From: Kribbella flavida DSM 17836
Lineage (GTDB): Bacteria; Actinomycetota; Actinomycetes; Propionibacteriales; Kribbellaceae
Length of the DNA: 64,000 nucleotides
Assembly: GCF_000024345.1 (NCBI RefSeq)
Contig: NC_013729.1
Span: forward strand, 3,286,001 to 3,350,000
Direction of reading: 5' to 3'
Shown here: one piece after another, positions 7,935-16,741 of the stretch
Layout: each line of letters begins with the position of its first letter
Numbering within the stretch: position 1 is the first letter of the stretch
Notes under the pieces: model-generated
Seen by the model: the letters and a program-made list of their open reading frames with translations, nothing else
The model's database searches: none
What the model was told of the DNA's origin: nothing
Translations under genes and position numbers: made by a program

Positions 7935-10667
7935 GTGGCTCCAGAAACCAACACCTCGACGATGACCAAGGACCCGGTCCCGGTGGGTGACACCGCGCGG
8001 CCGCGGATCCTGCTGCTGGACGGGCACTCGCTGGCCTACCGCGCCTTCTACGCGCTGCCGGTGGAGAATTTCTCCACCTCGACGGGCCAGCACACCAACG
8101 CGGTGTACGGGTTCACCTCGATGCTGATCAACATGCTGCGCGACGAGCAGCCGACCCACGTCTGCGTGGCCTTCGACGTGTCCCGCAAGACCTTCCGCTC
8201 CGAGCAGTACACGGAGTACAAGGCCGGCCGGTCGAAGTCGCCGGACGAGTTCAAGGGGCAGGTCTCGCTGGTCAAGGAGGTGCTGGAGGCGCTCCGGATC
8301 CCGACCACCGAGATCGACGGCTGGGAGGCCGACGACATCATCGCGACGCTGGCCACGCAGGCGTCCGACCAGGGCTTCGAGGTGCTGATCAGCTCCGGCG
8401 ACCGCGACGCGTTCCAGCTGGTCAGCGACAACGTCACCGTGCTCTACCCCAAGCGTGGCGTGTCCGAGATCGCCCGGATGGACCCGGCCGCGGTCGAGGA
8501 GAAGTACGGCGTGACGCCGCGGCTCTACCCCGATCTGGCGGCGCTGGTCGGCGAGCAGAGCGACAACCTGCCGGGCGTTCCGGGCGTCGGCCCGAAGACC
8601 GCGGCCAAGTGGCTGAACCAGTTCGGCTCGCTGGACGACGTGGTCGACCGGGTGAACGAGATCAAGGGCAAGGCGGGCGAGTCGCTGCGCGAGCACCTCG
8701 CCGACGTGATCCGGAACCGGCAGATCAACGAACTGGTCCGTGACCTGACCCTGGACGTGTCGGTCGACGACCTGGTCCGCCAGCCGTGGGACCGGGACAA
8801 GGTGCACACGCTGTTCGACAGCCTGGAGTTCCGCGTCCTGCGCGAGCGGCTGGTCGCCGAGCACGAGCAGGTCGACGAGACCGTTGACCAGGGCTTCGAG
8901 CTGCAGGGCACCCAGCTGAAGCCGGGCGAGGTGGCGGCCTGGCTGAAGGAGCACGTCAGCGCCGGCGAGCGGGTCGGCGTCGCGGTCCAGGGCAGCTGGG
9001 GCCGGGGGACCGGCGAGATCACCGGGCTGGCGCTGGCGACGACCGCGGGCGCGGCCGCCTGGTTCGACCCGACCGCGCTGACCGCGGACGACGCGGCGGC
9101 GTGGCAGGCCTGGCTCGCGGATCCCCAGCAGCCGAAGGCGTTGCACGACGCGAAGGGCCCGCTGCTCGGATTCCTGGAGCTGGGGTGGACGCTGGCCGGG
9201 CTGACCTCGGACACCCAGCTGAGCGCGTACCTGGCTCGCCCGGACCAGCGGTCGTACGACCTGGCCGACCTCACCGTGCGGTACCTGCGGCGCGAGCTGC
9301 GCAACGAGGAGGCCGACAACGGCCAGCTCAGCTTCGACGACGTCGAGGGCGGTCCGGCGGCGGACGCGACGATGCTGCGCGCCCGGGCGATCGCGGACCT
9401 GGCCGACACGCTCGACGCGGAGCTGGCCAAGCAGGCGGGCACGGCGCTGCTGGCCGACGTGGAGCTGCCGCTGATCGACGTGATCGCCGCGATGGAGCGG
9501 GACGGTATCGCCGTCGACCGGCCGTACCTGGAGAAGCTGGAGGAGCGCTTCGCGACCGGTGTCCGGGACGCGGCCACCTCGGCGTACGAGGTGATCGGCA
9601 AGGAGATCAACCTCGGATCGCCGAAGCAGCTGCAGGTGGTGCTGTTCGACGAGCTGCAGATGCCGAAGACCAAGCGCACCAAGACCGGCTACACCACCGA
9701 CGCGGACTCGTTGCAGGCGCTGTTCGAGAAGACCGAGCACCCGTTCCTGGCCTACCTGCTGGCGCACCGGGACGCGACCCGGCTGCGGCAGACGGTCGAG
9801 GGGCTGCTGAAGACGATCAGCCCACGCGACGCCCGGATCCACACCACGTTCAACCAGACGATCGCGGCGACCGGGCGGCTCAGCTCCACCGACCCGAACC
9901 TGCAGAACATCCCGATCCGGACCGAGGAAGGCCGCCGGATCCGGGAGGCGTTCGTGGTCGGCGAGGGATACGAGTCGCTGATGTCGGCCGACTACAGCCA
10001 GATCGAGATGCGGATCATGGCGCACGTGTCGGAGGACGAGGGGCTGATCGACGCGTTCAACTCCGGCGAGGACTTCCACTCGGTGACGGCCGCGCGGGTC
10101 TTCTCGGTGCAGCCGGGCGAGGTCACCCAGGAGATGCGGGCCAAGATCAAGGCGATGAACTACGGCCTGGCGTACGGGCTGTCGGCGTACGGGCTGAGCC
10201 AGCAGCTGAAGATCGGCGTGGACGAGGCCAAGGGCCTGATGGACGAGTACTTCGAGCGCTTCGGCGGCGTGCGCGACTACCTGCGCAGCATCGTGATCGA
10301 GGCCGGCAAGAGCGGCTACACCGAGACGATTCTCGGCCGCCGTCGCTACCTGCCGGACCTGACCAGCGACAACCGCCAGCGCCGCGAGATGGCCGAGCGG
10401 ATGGCGCTGAACGCGCCGATCCAGGGATCGGCCGCCGACGTGATCAAGCTGGCGATGCTGAAGGTCGACGCCTCGCTGCGGTCGTCCGGCCTGAAGTCCC
10501 GGATGCTGCTGCAGGTGCACGACGAACTGGTCTTCGAGATCGCCCCCGGCGAACGCGAGGCCCTCGAGGAACTGGTCCGCCGCGACATGGGCTCCGCCGT
10601 CGAGATGGCCGTCCCGCTCGACGTCTCCGTCGGCGTCGGCCGCACCTGGCACGAAGCCGCACACTGA
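7935..10667 (+). CDS. polA: DNA polymerase I
   Basis: A 910-residue family A polymerase for Okazaki fragment processing and excision-repair synthesis. The N-terminal 300 residues are the 5' nuclease/FEN domain ('LLLDGHSLAYRAFYAL', 'SGDRDAFQL', 'GVPGVGPKTAAKWL'). The central region (about 320-500) is the degenerate 3'-5' exonuclease domain usual in actinobacteria, without recognisable exonuclease carboxylate motifs. The C-terminal polymerase has motif A 'DYSQIEMRI', the O-helix region in 'KAMNYGLAYGLSAYGLSQ', and motif C 'VHDELVF'. GTG at 7935 is favoured because it lies at the expected transcription start; ATG at 7974 is a less likely alternative. Confidence 0.97.
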   Translation: MAPETNTSTMTKDPVPVGDTARPRILLLDGHSLAYRAFYALPVENFSTSTGQHTNAVYGFTSMLINMLRDEQPTHVCVAFDVSRKTFRSEQYTEYKAGRSKSPDEFKGQVSLVKEVLEALRIPTTEIDGWEADDIIATLATQASDQGFEVLISSGDRDAFQLVSDNVTVLYPKRGVSEIARMDPAAVEEKYGVTPRLYPDLAALVGEQSDNLPGVPGVGPKTAAKWLNQFGSLDDVVDRVNEIKGKAGESLREHLADVIRNRQINELVRDLTLDVSVDDLVRQPWDRDKVHTLFDSLEFRVLRERLVAEHEQVDETVDQGFELQGTQLKPGEVAAWLKEHVSAGERVGVAVQGSWGRGTGEITGLALATTAGAAAWFDPTALTADDAAAWQAWLADPQQPKALHDAKGPLLGFLELGWTLAGLTSDTQLSAYLARPDQRSYDLADLTVRYLRRELRNEEADNGQLSFDDVEGGPAADATMLRARAIADLADTLDAELAKQAGTALLADVELPLIDVIAAMERDGIAVDRPYLEKLEERFATGVRDAATSAYEVIGKEINLGSPKQLQVVLFDELQMPKTKRTKTGYTTDADSLQALFEKTEHPFLAYLLAHRDATRLRQTVEGLLKTISPRDARIHTTFNQTIAATGRLSSTDPNLQNIPIRTEEGRRIREAFVVGEGYESLMSADYSQIEMRIMAHVSEDEGLIDAFNSGEDFHSVTAARVFSVQPGEVTQEMRAKIKAMNYGLAYGLSAYGLSQQLKIGVDEAKGLMDEYFERFGGVRDYLRSIVIEAGKSGYTETILGRRRYLPDLTSDNRQRREMAERMALNAPIQGSAADVIKLAMLKVDASLRSSGLKSRMLLQVHDELVFEIAPGEREALEELVRRDMGSAVEMAVPLDVSVGVGRTWHEAAH

Positions 10668-10788
10668 CCCCGTGCGGGAGCCGAACCGTTCCGGTCCGCC
10701 GTGATCCGTCCCGGCCGGACCGGCTCAGCTCCGCGCCGGACCAGCTTGGCTGCCCGGCCGACGGTCACGGCCTCGACCGGTACGGCGG

Positions 10789-11262
10789 TCAGCTGGTGGT
10801 GTAGATCGGCAGCGGGTTGTCGCTGCGGGCGTTGCGGAGACAGGTCTGCTCGCGCGGCGTCAGGGTCGGGTGGTCGGTGAGCGGAAACCACCCGACCTCG
10901 ACGGACTCGTCGTCGTTCACGCGGGCCTCACCGCCGGTGGGATGCAGCCGGAAGCAGAGATCGAGGTACTGGACCTGGTCGCCGTTGGGATAGGTCGACG
11001 GCGGCAGGCTCTCGATGCTGACCAGACGATCCACCACGGCGTGCACCGCGGTCTCCTCGAAGACCTCGCGCACGATCGCGACCGCCGGTTGCTCGCCCGG
11101 TTCCAGGATTCCGGCCGGCAGACTCCACCGGCCGTCGTCGGCGCGCCGGACCAGCAGCACCTGCTCGCGGTCGTCGAGTACCACCGCGGTGATGCCGCTC
11201 AGCCAGAGCAGGTCCTGCCCGACCTTCTCCCGCAGCTCCAGGATGAACTTCGGCGTCGTCAT
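10789..11262 (-). CDS. Nudix hydrolase
   Basis: A 157-residue Nudix protein. The Nudix box is 'GILEPGEQPAVAIVREVFEE' followed by TAV, with the catalytic RExxxEE core intact; the final small residue is Ala rather than the usual Gly. The N-terminal 'LLWLSGITAVVLDDREQVLL' matches the MutT-like group that hydrolyses nucleotide diphosphate derivatives; substrate unknown. On this strand TAGGGT (11274-11269) ends six bases before the ATG, suggesting a leaderless transcript. It converges on polA, with no clear terminator in the 121-base spacer. Confidence 0.88.
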   Translation of the reverse strand: MTTPKFILELREKVGQDLLWLSGITAVVLDDREQVLLVRRADDGRWSLPAGILEPGEQPAVAIVREVFEETAVHAVVDRLVSIESLPPSTYPNGDQVQYLDLCFRLHPTGGEARVNDDESVEVGWFPLTDHPTLTPREQTCLRNARSDNPLPIYTTS

Positions 11263-11310
11263 GCCTCGACCCTACAAAGTGGCGGGTCAGCATGAGGACG
11301 CAGCCGCGCA

Positions 11311-12588
11311 TCAGCTGCGGGCGGTCTCCTCGGCGGCCGCCTGGCGGTGGAGGCCGGAGGCGAGGGCTACCGAGAGGGCGATCGCGCAGGTGCTGGTCAT
11401 GGCGACGAGGACCTTGACGCCGGTCATGCCGGTGGCGATGTCGGCGCCGAGAATGATCAGCGTGGCGACGGCCAGGCTGATCAGGCCGATCCAGATCAGC
11501 AGCGCGGCTCGCTTCTCCTGTTGCGCGATCGCGGCGTACACGACCAGCTGGAGCACGGCGTACGACGAACCGGCGAGCGCGAACAGCCAGGCGACAGGGC
11601 CTACCGGCGCGTAGTCCTCCGGGCCGCCGACGACAGTGACCACGAGGTCGGGCAGGACCAGGGCGCCGAGGACCGTGCAGACGCCGAGCGCGGCGACCGC
11701 CTGGATGGCGCGTCGCAGGCGCAACGTGTCACCCGGCGACGAGGCCAGCGACGGGAAGACCACCACGATCACGAACTGCGGCAGGAACAGGCACGCCTTG
11801 GCCACGATGACACCGGCCGCGTAGTACCCGCTGTGCTTGGGGTCGAGCAGGTTCCGGGCGAGCAGCACGTCGGCGTTGGCGATCACGAAGAACGCGAGCA
11901 GAGTGTGAGTGCCGTGCACGGTCTCACCCAGCACCTCCTTGACCTGCTCGATGGTGCCGCCGACGGAACCGCGCAGCAGGAACGTGCCGAGCAGCGCCGG
12001 GACCGCCGCACCGATCGCCAGGCCGATCATCGCCGCCGTCACGCTCTGGTGCACGAACAGCGCACCGCCGCCGAAGACCAGCCGGCCGATCCCGGTCGAC
12101 AGGTAGACCGCGGCCAGCTCGGTCCAGTTCTTGCCGCCCTGCAGCACGCCGAGCTGCGAGCCCATCACGGTCAGGAAGCCCAGCGTCGGCGCCACCATCA
12201 GCGCCGCCACCAGCGAGTCGATGTGCAGCAGCCACATGATCAGCGGGGTGGCCAGCAGGCAGATCAGGGTGAGGCCTACCGCGGCCCGGCGACCCGCCTT
12301 CAGCATGCTGTCGGCCAGCGCGGCCTCGCCCGGCCCGGTGTGGGTGGCGATCCGGCGCGCGCCGGAGGCCTGCAGCCCCAAGGAGGCGACGTTGCCGATC
12401 AGCAGCAGCCCCAGCAGCGCCGTGACCGCCCCGAACTGCTCCGGAACCAGCCGGTGCACGGCAATCAAGGTGAAACCGTAGGCGGCCACGTTCATGATGG
12501 CCATACCGACGGCGACCACGGTGGCGCTGCGGAGGAAGGCCAGCTTGGGGGCGGCCGGCTGCTGGTCGGGTGTCGTCTCTGAGGTCAT
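11311..12588 (-). CDS. Polysaccharide/lipid-linked glycan flippase-like membrane protein (Wzx/MATE/MviN superfamily)
   Basis: A 425-residue protein with about 12 hydrophobic segments, starting 'FLRSATVVAVGMAIMNVAAY' and containing the paired-bundle layout of the MOP flippase superfamily ('LLIGNVASLGLQASGARRIA', 'GYYAAGVIVAKACLFLPQFV'). It probably moves lipid-linked oligosaccharides or teichoic-acid-type precursors across the membrane. ATG at 12588 is chosen because GGGAGG lies just upstream and the extension back to 12813 is low-complexity. It opens the envelope glycan cluster and is divergent from the membrane protein at 12774. Confidence 0.85.
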   Translation of the reverse strand: MTSETTPDQQPAAPKLAFLRSATVVAVGMAIMNVAAYGFTLIAVHRLVPEQFGAVTALLGLLLIGNVASLGLQASGARRIATHTGPGEAALADSMLKAGRRAAVGLTLICLLATPLIMWLLHIDSLVAALMVAPTLGFLTVMGSQLGVLQGGKNWTELAAVYLSTGIGRLVFGGGALFVHQSVTAAMIGLAIGAAVPALLGTFLLRGSVGGTIEQVKEVLGETVHGTHTLLAFFVIANADVLLARNLLDPKHSGYYAAGVIVAKACLFLPQFVIVVVFPSLASSPGDTLRLRRAIQAVAALGVCTVLGALVLPDLVVTVVGGPEDYAPVGPVAWLFALAGSSYAVLQLVVYAAIAQQEKRAALLIWIGLISLAVATLIILGADIATGMTGVKVLVAMTSTCAIALSVALASGLHRQAAAEETARS

Positions 12589-12773
12589 GGGGCCTCCCGG
12601 CCTGGACTGAGGAACGGAGGGAGCGAAGCGACCGGAGTGACGAGGGAAGGCTGGGAGTTCCAGCCCCATGACCCGCCGCGCCGGAGGCACGGCATCGGTA
12701 CAGTCATCCGGCTTCTGTTCTGCTGGTGGGTCGGCGGTAGGTTGCGCTGGAACAGTACTGCGAGGAGGCGGTC

Positions 12774-14465
12774 GTGCAGGGGGGAACCATCCGGCTGGCC
12801 CGGCTGATGCCATGGGCCTGGCCGGTCCTGCTCACTGTGCTGATCACCGCTCCGCTGCTCGCTCCGGGGTACGTGGTCGGGTACGACCTGGTGTTCGTGC
12901 CGGACCTCACGCTACGGCGTGATCTGTTCGGTGTCACAACTGCCTTACCGCGCGCGGTTCCCTCCGACGTGGTCGTCGCCCTGCTCGACGAGGTGACCGG
13001 CGGCCAGGTGCTGAACAAGCTGGTCCTCGTGGCGGTGCCGCTGCTTGCCGGGTTCGGCATGACCGCGCTGTGGCGCGAGCTGCGCCTCGGCGGACCGCTC
13101 GCCGGCGCCGCCGCGGTGGCGCTTTACGTGTGGAACCCGTTTGTCGCCGAGCGGCTCCGGCTCGGTGCCTGGGCCCTCCTGCTCGGGTACGCCGCGCTGC
13201 CGTGGCTGGTGCGCTCGGCGCTGCGCCTTCGGCGGGGCGAAGGGTGGACCGGCTTCTTGCTCGCGTCGGCCCTGTGCGCGCTGACAGCGTCCGGCGGCAT
13301 CGTCGGTCTCGGCTTGGCGGCGCTCATCCTGCTCTGGCCGCGTGGCGCGCGGCCGACGCCGCTCATCGGCGCCGCCCTGCTCAACCTGCCCTGGATCGTC
13401 GCCGGCCTGGCTCGTAGTGCCGCTGCAACAACCGACCCCGCCTCGGTGCCTGCCTTCGCTGCGCGCGACGAGGGATACGGGGGAGTGGTCCCGACCCTGC
13501 TCACGCTCGGCGGCGTCTGGAACGCCAATGTCGTCCCCTCCGGCCGCGGCGACCTGGTACCGCTCGTACTGGCTTTCCTCATGCTGCTCGTGTCATGCAT
13601 CGGCGTATCTCTGTGGTGCCGACGGGAGCGACTCGCCATGGCGCTGGTGGTGGCCGCCGGACTGTCGCTCCTGGTGGCCGTCGCCGGAGTCGTCGCTGAG
13701 GACCCGTTCGCCTGGACCGTGGCTCATGTGCCGGGCGCCGGTCTGTTCCGGGACGGACAGCGCTACCTGGGCCCATTGGCGTTGCTGGAGGCGATCGGTT
13801 TCGGTACGGCGGTCGCCGCGCTGCTGCGGGTCGCGCCGCTGACCTGGTTGGTCGGAGCGACAGCTGCCCTCGTCCCGATCGCCGCGTTGCCGCAGCTGGT
13901 GGGTGGCGGGTTCCGGCTCTCGCAGTACCCGGCCGACTGGGAGCAGGCGAACGCCGTACTGACGGCGGATGCTCGTCCGGGTGAGCTGATGCCGTGGCCG
14001 TTCGAGTCCTACCGGGCCCCCAGCTGGAACACGCGCCGGCCGGTGCTCGATCCGATGCCGCGCTACTTCAGCAAGCCGGCGGTGGTCCCGGACGAGCTGA
14101 TCGTGGACGGCGACCGGCTGGCCGGGGAGGATCCCCGGGCGGCGGCGGTCGCCGATGCGCTCCGGGCGTCCGTCCGGACCGGAGCCGATCCGTCGCCGGA
14201 GCTGCTGCGTCAGGGCGTCGGCTGGATCGTCGTCGACCGGGAGGCCGGCGGCCCGCCTCCCCGGCAGCTCATCCAAGGGCTCACCGAAGTGTTCAGTGGG
14301 CCGACGGTCGCGGTGCACCGGCTGGACGGAACGCCTGCGGAGCAACGGGTTCCGGCGTGGCGGACGATTCTGGTCGCCGCCGCGTGGCTGGCCGCCGCCG
14401 GTGTGCTCGCGGTGGCCGCCGCGGGCGTGCTGCCCGCACTTCGACGGGTCCGTTCCAAGCTCTAG
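12774..14465 (+). CDS. Large multi-pass membrane protein, GT-C glycosyltransferase-like
   Basis: A 563-residue membrane protein with about 12 hydrophobic helices and an extracytoplasmic segment near residues 390-530. The first loop carries 'GYDLVFVPDLTLRRD', with an acidic residue placed as in GT-C polyprenyl-phosphate-dependent glycosyltransferases. GTG at 12774 follows GAGGAGG (12762-12768) by five bases. By size and neighbourhood (DUF2613, GT4, AftD, acyltransferase, DUF3068) it may be the counterpart of mycobacterial Rv0226c, an inference from memory of that locus. Enzymatic activity is not established. Confidence 0.72.
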   Translation: MQGGTIRLARLMPWAWPVLLTVLITAPLLAPGYVVGYDLVFVPDLTLRRDLFGVTTALPRAVPSDVVVALLDEVTGGQVLNKLVLVAVPLLAGFGMTALWRELRLGGPLAGAAAVALYVWNPFVAERLRLGAWALLLGYAALPWLVRSALRLRRGEGWTGFLLASALCALTASGGIVGLGLAALILLWPRGARPTPLIGAALLNLPWIVAGLARSAAATTDPASVPAFAARDEGYGGVVPTLLTLGGVWNANVVPSGRGDLVPLVLAFLMLLVSCIGVSLWCRRERLAMALVVAAGLSLLVAVAGVVAEDPFAWTVAHVPGAGLFRDGQRYLGPLALLEAIGFGTAVAALLRVAPLTWLVGATAALVPIAALPQLVGGGFRLSQYPADWEQANAVLTADARPGELMPWPFESYRAPSWNTRRPVLDPMPRYFSKPAVVPDELIVDGDRLAGEDPRAAAVADALRASVRTGADPSPELLRQGVGWIVVDREAGGPPPRQLIQGLTEVFSGPTVAVHRLDGTPAEQRVPAWRTILVAAAWLAAAGVLAVAAAGVLPALRRVRSKL

Positions 14466-14523
14466 CGTTCTGCCCGGCCGGTTGTTACTCTCCGGTTTAC
14501 TTGTCGAGGAGGGGACACGTTTC

Positions 14524-14691
14524 ATGGGAGCTCTGATCGGTGCCGCCATCGCCGTGATCGCGGGCCTGGCCATCGCGACGACCACGGTCGTCGGGGTGGT
14601 GCGGACCGTGCAGGAGGAGCCGACGCCGCCGCCGAACGAAGCCCGTCAGGGCCAGGCCGACGTCCCGCTCGTCCAGTACGGGAACAAGTAG
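14524..14691 (+). CDS. Small DUF2613 membrane peptide
   Basis: A 55-residue peptide with one N-terminal membrane helix ('GALIGAAIAVIAGLAIATTT') and a Pro-rich exported tail ending 'DVPLVQYGNK'. This is the DUF2613 family; a mycobacterial member (Rv0236A) sits beside aftD, and here too an aftD homologue lies close by. ATG at 14524 has GAGGAGGGG at 14506-14514. Function is unknown; a role as partner or stabiliser of the arabinofuranosyltransferase is only suggested by gene order. A hairpin terminator follows. Confidence 0.85.
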   Translation: MGALIGAAIAVIAGLAIATTTVVGVVRTVQEEPTPPPNEARQGQADVPLVQYGNK

Positions 14692-14704
14692 CCGTACACC
14701 AGCA

Positions 14705-14737
14705 AGGGCCGGTCGGCAGCGATGCCGGCCGGCCCTT
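14705..14737. terminator. Bidirectional hairpin between converging genes
   Basis: AAGGGCCGG (14705-14713) pairs with CCGGCCCTT (14729-14737), with an imperfect extension inside. It lies between the DUF2613 gene (+) and the GT4 gene (-) and could terminate both. Confidence 0.75.
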
Positions 14738-14749
14738 CTGCGTGCGGGC

Positions 14750-15874
14750 TCAGGCCTTGACCTGAGCTCCGGTGCGCGCGCCGAGCGGGCGGCCGGTGAG
14801 GACCCGGTCGAAGGCCTTCGCGGTGGCCCCCCACGTGTACGTGCCCGCGCTCGCCAACGCCCCCGCGGCCAAGGCGCGGCGCCGGGACTCGTCCAGCAGC
14901 AGAGCCGTGATCGTCGCCGAGAACTCGGCCGGGTCGTCCACCAGTACGCCCGACACTCCGTCCTGCACCGACTCGGTCGGCCCGCCCGCGCTGCGGTACG
15001 CGACCGTCGGTACGCCGTGCCCTGCGGCCTCGCCGACGACCAGACCCCAGCCCTCCTTGAGGCTCGGCAAGGCCTGCACCCACGCCTCGTCGTACGCCGC
15101 GTGCTTGTCGGCCTCGCTCACGTGCCCCCGGAACTCCACGGCGTCCTGGAGCCCCCGCTCGGCGACGTACGTGCGCAGCGAGTCCTCCCACCAGCCTGAA
15201 CCGACCACGACGAGTCGCGCCGCCGGCAGGACGGCGCGGGCCGCGGCGATCGCGTCCACCGCGTGCTCGACCTGCTTGTGCGGCACGATCCGGCCGACGC
15301 ACACCACAGTCGGTACGGCGGCCTGCGGAACCTGTCGGGCCGGCGCCGGGTCGGTACCGTTGTGGACGACGTCCACGCGGGCCTTGTCCACGCCCAGCTC
15401 GACCAGTTCGTCCCGCGAGGCCGAGGAGACCGTCACGTAGCGGCAGTCCCGGTAGAGCCGGGGCGCGACCCGCGACTCGAGCCACCAGCCGAACCGTCCG
15501 CGCCAGCCTGGGTAGACCACCGGCCACTGCTCCTGGTGAACGTGGTGCACGAGCACGACGACGCCGGTGCGACGTACGAGGCGGGTAAAGAATGGCAGCC
15601 CGTTCTGCACGTCGACGACCTGGTCCGGGCGGTGCAGCAGCGTGTGCAGCAGGCCGCGGAGGTAGACGGTGACCTTGCTGCCGCGATAGAGGTAGCGAAC
15701 GTCGTACCGCCGGGCTTCCCGCGGACTGCCCGGGTACGCCGCGCACAGCACGGTGACCGACCAGCCCATGTCTGCAAGGCCTCTGGCAACCTCTTCCACG
15801 TAGCGCTCGGAGCCCCCACCCTCCGGATTGCTCGTGTCCCGCCAGTTGAGCAACAGCACGGTGTTTCCACGCAC
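14750..15874 (-). CDS. GT4 family glycosyltransferase
   Basis: A 374-residue retaining glycosyltransferase of the GT-B fold. The N-terminal domain has 'EGGGSERYVEEVARGLADMG'; the C-terminal nucleotide-sugar domain has 'VCVGRIVPHKQVEHAVDAI' and the E-x7-E motif in 'EGWGLVVGEAAGHGVPTV'. It probably transfers a hexose or pentose onto a lipid-linked glycan in the cytoplasm. GTG at 15874 or an in-frame GTG at 15889 may be the start; the shorter one is chosen because a G-rich stretch lies at SD distance. Gene order next to a methyltransferase and aftD parallels mycobacterial Rv0225/Rv0224c. Confidence 0.87.
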   Translation of the reverse strand: MRGNTVLLLNWRDTSNPEGGGSERYVEEVARGLADMGWSVTVLCAAYPGSPREARRYDVRYLYRGSKVTVYLRGLLHTLLHRPDQVVDVQNGLPFFTRLVRRTGVVVLVHHVHQEQWPVVYPGWRGRFGWWLESRVAPRLYRDCRYVTVSSASRDELVELGVDKARVDVVHNGTDPAPARQVPQAAVPTVVCVGRIVPHKQVEHAVDAIAAARAVLPAARLVVVGSGWWEDSLRTYVAERGLQDAVEFRGHVSEADKHAAYDEAWVQALPSLKEGWGLVVGEAAGHGVPTVAYRSAGGPTESVQDGVSGVLVDDPAEFSATITALLLDESRRRALAAGALASAGTYTWGATAKAFDRVLTGRPLGARTGAQVKA

Positions 15875-15982
15875 CTGAAGAACCCCCACCCTCGACGAAG
15901 CTACCCCCCGGTAATGAGGCGCGAGGTTACCAGGGAGTAACGATGTCCGCCAGACCTCGCGAGATCGGTTATCGTCCCGCCT

Positions 15983-16741
15983 GTGCGTGCAGCGATCTCG
16001 AGGTCCGAGAACCCGGTGCGGTGGACCCCCGACGTCCGCCGTGCCATGCGGTTGTTCCGGGCCTTCGGGGTCGAGCAGACGGACCCGGACCGCTTCTACG
16101 GAACGCTCGCCGCCGACTCGGTCGGCCAGCTCTCGGCGTACGCCGAGCTGAGCGGCGCGCGGATGCTGGACGTCGGTGGGGGCCCTGGGTACTTCGCCGA
16201 CGCCTTCCGGGCCGCGGGGGCTCGCTACTACGCGATCGACTCGGACCTGGGTGAGCTCAGCGGGCGCGGTGAGCCGTCGCCGGGCACTGTGCTCGGCAGC
16301 GGGATGGCCTTGCCCGTCGGGGACCAGCAGGTCGACATCTGCTTCTCCTCCAACGTGCTGGAGCACGTTCCGGACCCGTGGCTGATGGCCGACGAGATGG
16401 TCCGGGTCACGAAGCCCGGCGGCACGGTCTTCCTGTCCTACACCGGCTGGTGGGGTCCGCACGGCGGCCACGAGACCGCGCCCTGGCACTACCTCGGCGG
16501 CGATCGCGCGGCCCGGCGCTACGAGAGGCTGCGCGGGCACCCGCCGAAGAACAAGTACGGCGAGTCGCTCTTCCCGATCACCGTCGCCGGCGGACTGCGC
16601 TGGGCCAGGCAGTGCGCCGACGCGGAGTTGGTGGCCGCTCTGCCGAGGTATCACCCGCGATGGGCGTACGGCGTACTGGCTGTGCCCGGGGTGCGTGAGG
16701 TCGTGACCTGGAACCTCGTCCTGGTACTCCGGCGGCTATGA
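15983..16741 (+). CDS. Class I SAM-dependent methyltransferase
   Basis: A 252-residue Rossmann-fold methyltransferase. SAM motif I is 'MLDVGGGPGYFADAF' (near residue 61), motif II carries the acidic 'AIDSD', and 'CFSSNVLEHVPDP' is the typical post-III segment of the Methyltransf_11 group. It resembles Rv0224c-type proteins found in mycobacterial envelope loci. TATCGT (15970-15975) ends seven bases before the GTG start, so the transcript may be leaderless. The stop overlaps the aftD-like start by 4 bases, so the two are probably translated together. Confidence 0.87.
   Translation: MRAAISRSENPVRWTPDVRRAMRLFRAFGVEQTDPDRFYGTLAADSVGQLSAYAELSGARMLDVGGGPGYFADAFRAAGARYYAIDSDLGELSGRGEPSPGTVLGSGMALPVGDQQVDICFSSNVLEHVPDPWLMADEMVRVTKPGGTVFLSYTGWWGPHGGHETAPWHYLGGDRAARRYERLRGHPPKNKYGESLFPITVAGGLRWARQCADAELVAALPRYHPRWAYGVLAVPGVREVVTWNLVLVLRRL

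Noticed and set aside
7875..10664. A 929-codon minus-strand frame opposite polA
   Set aside because: No domain is recognisable; it mirrors the codon structure of polA, which is certain.
15890..16654. N-terminal extension of the GT4 frame on the minus strand
   Set aside because: The extension lies opposite the methyltransferase gene and has no glycosyltransferase features.
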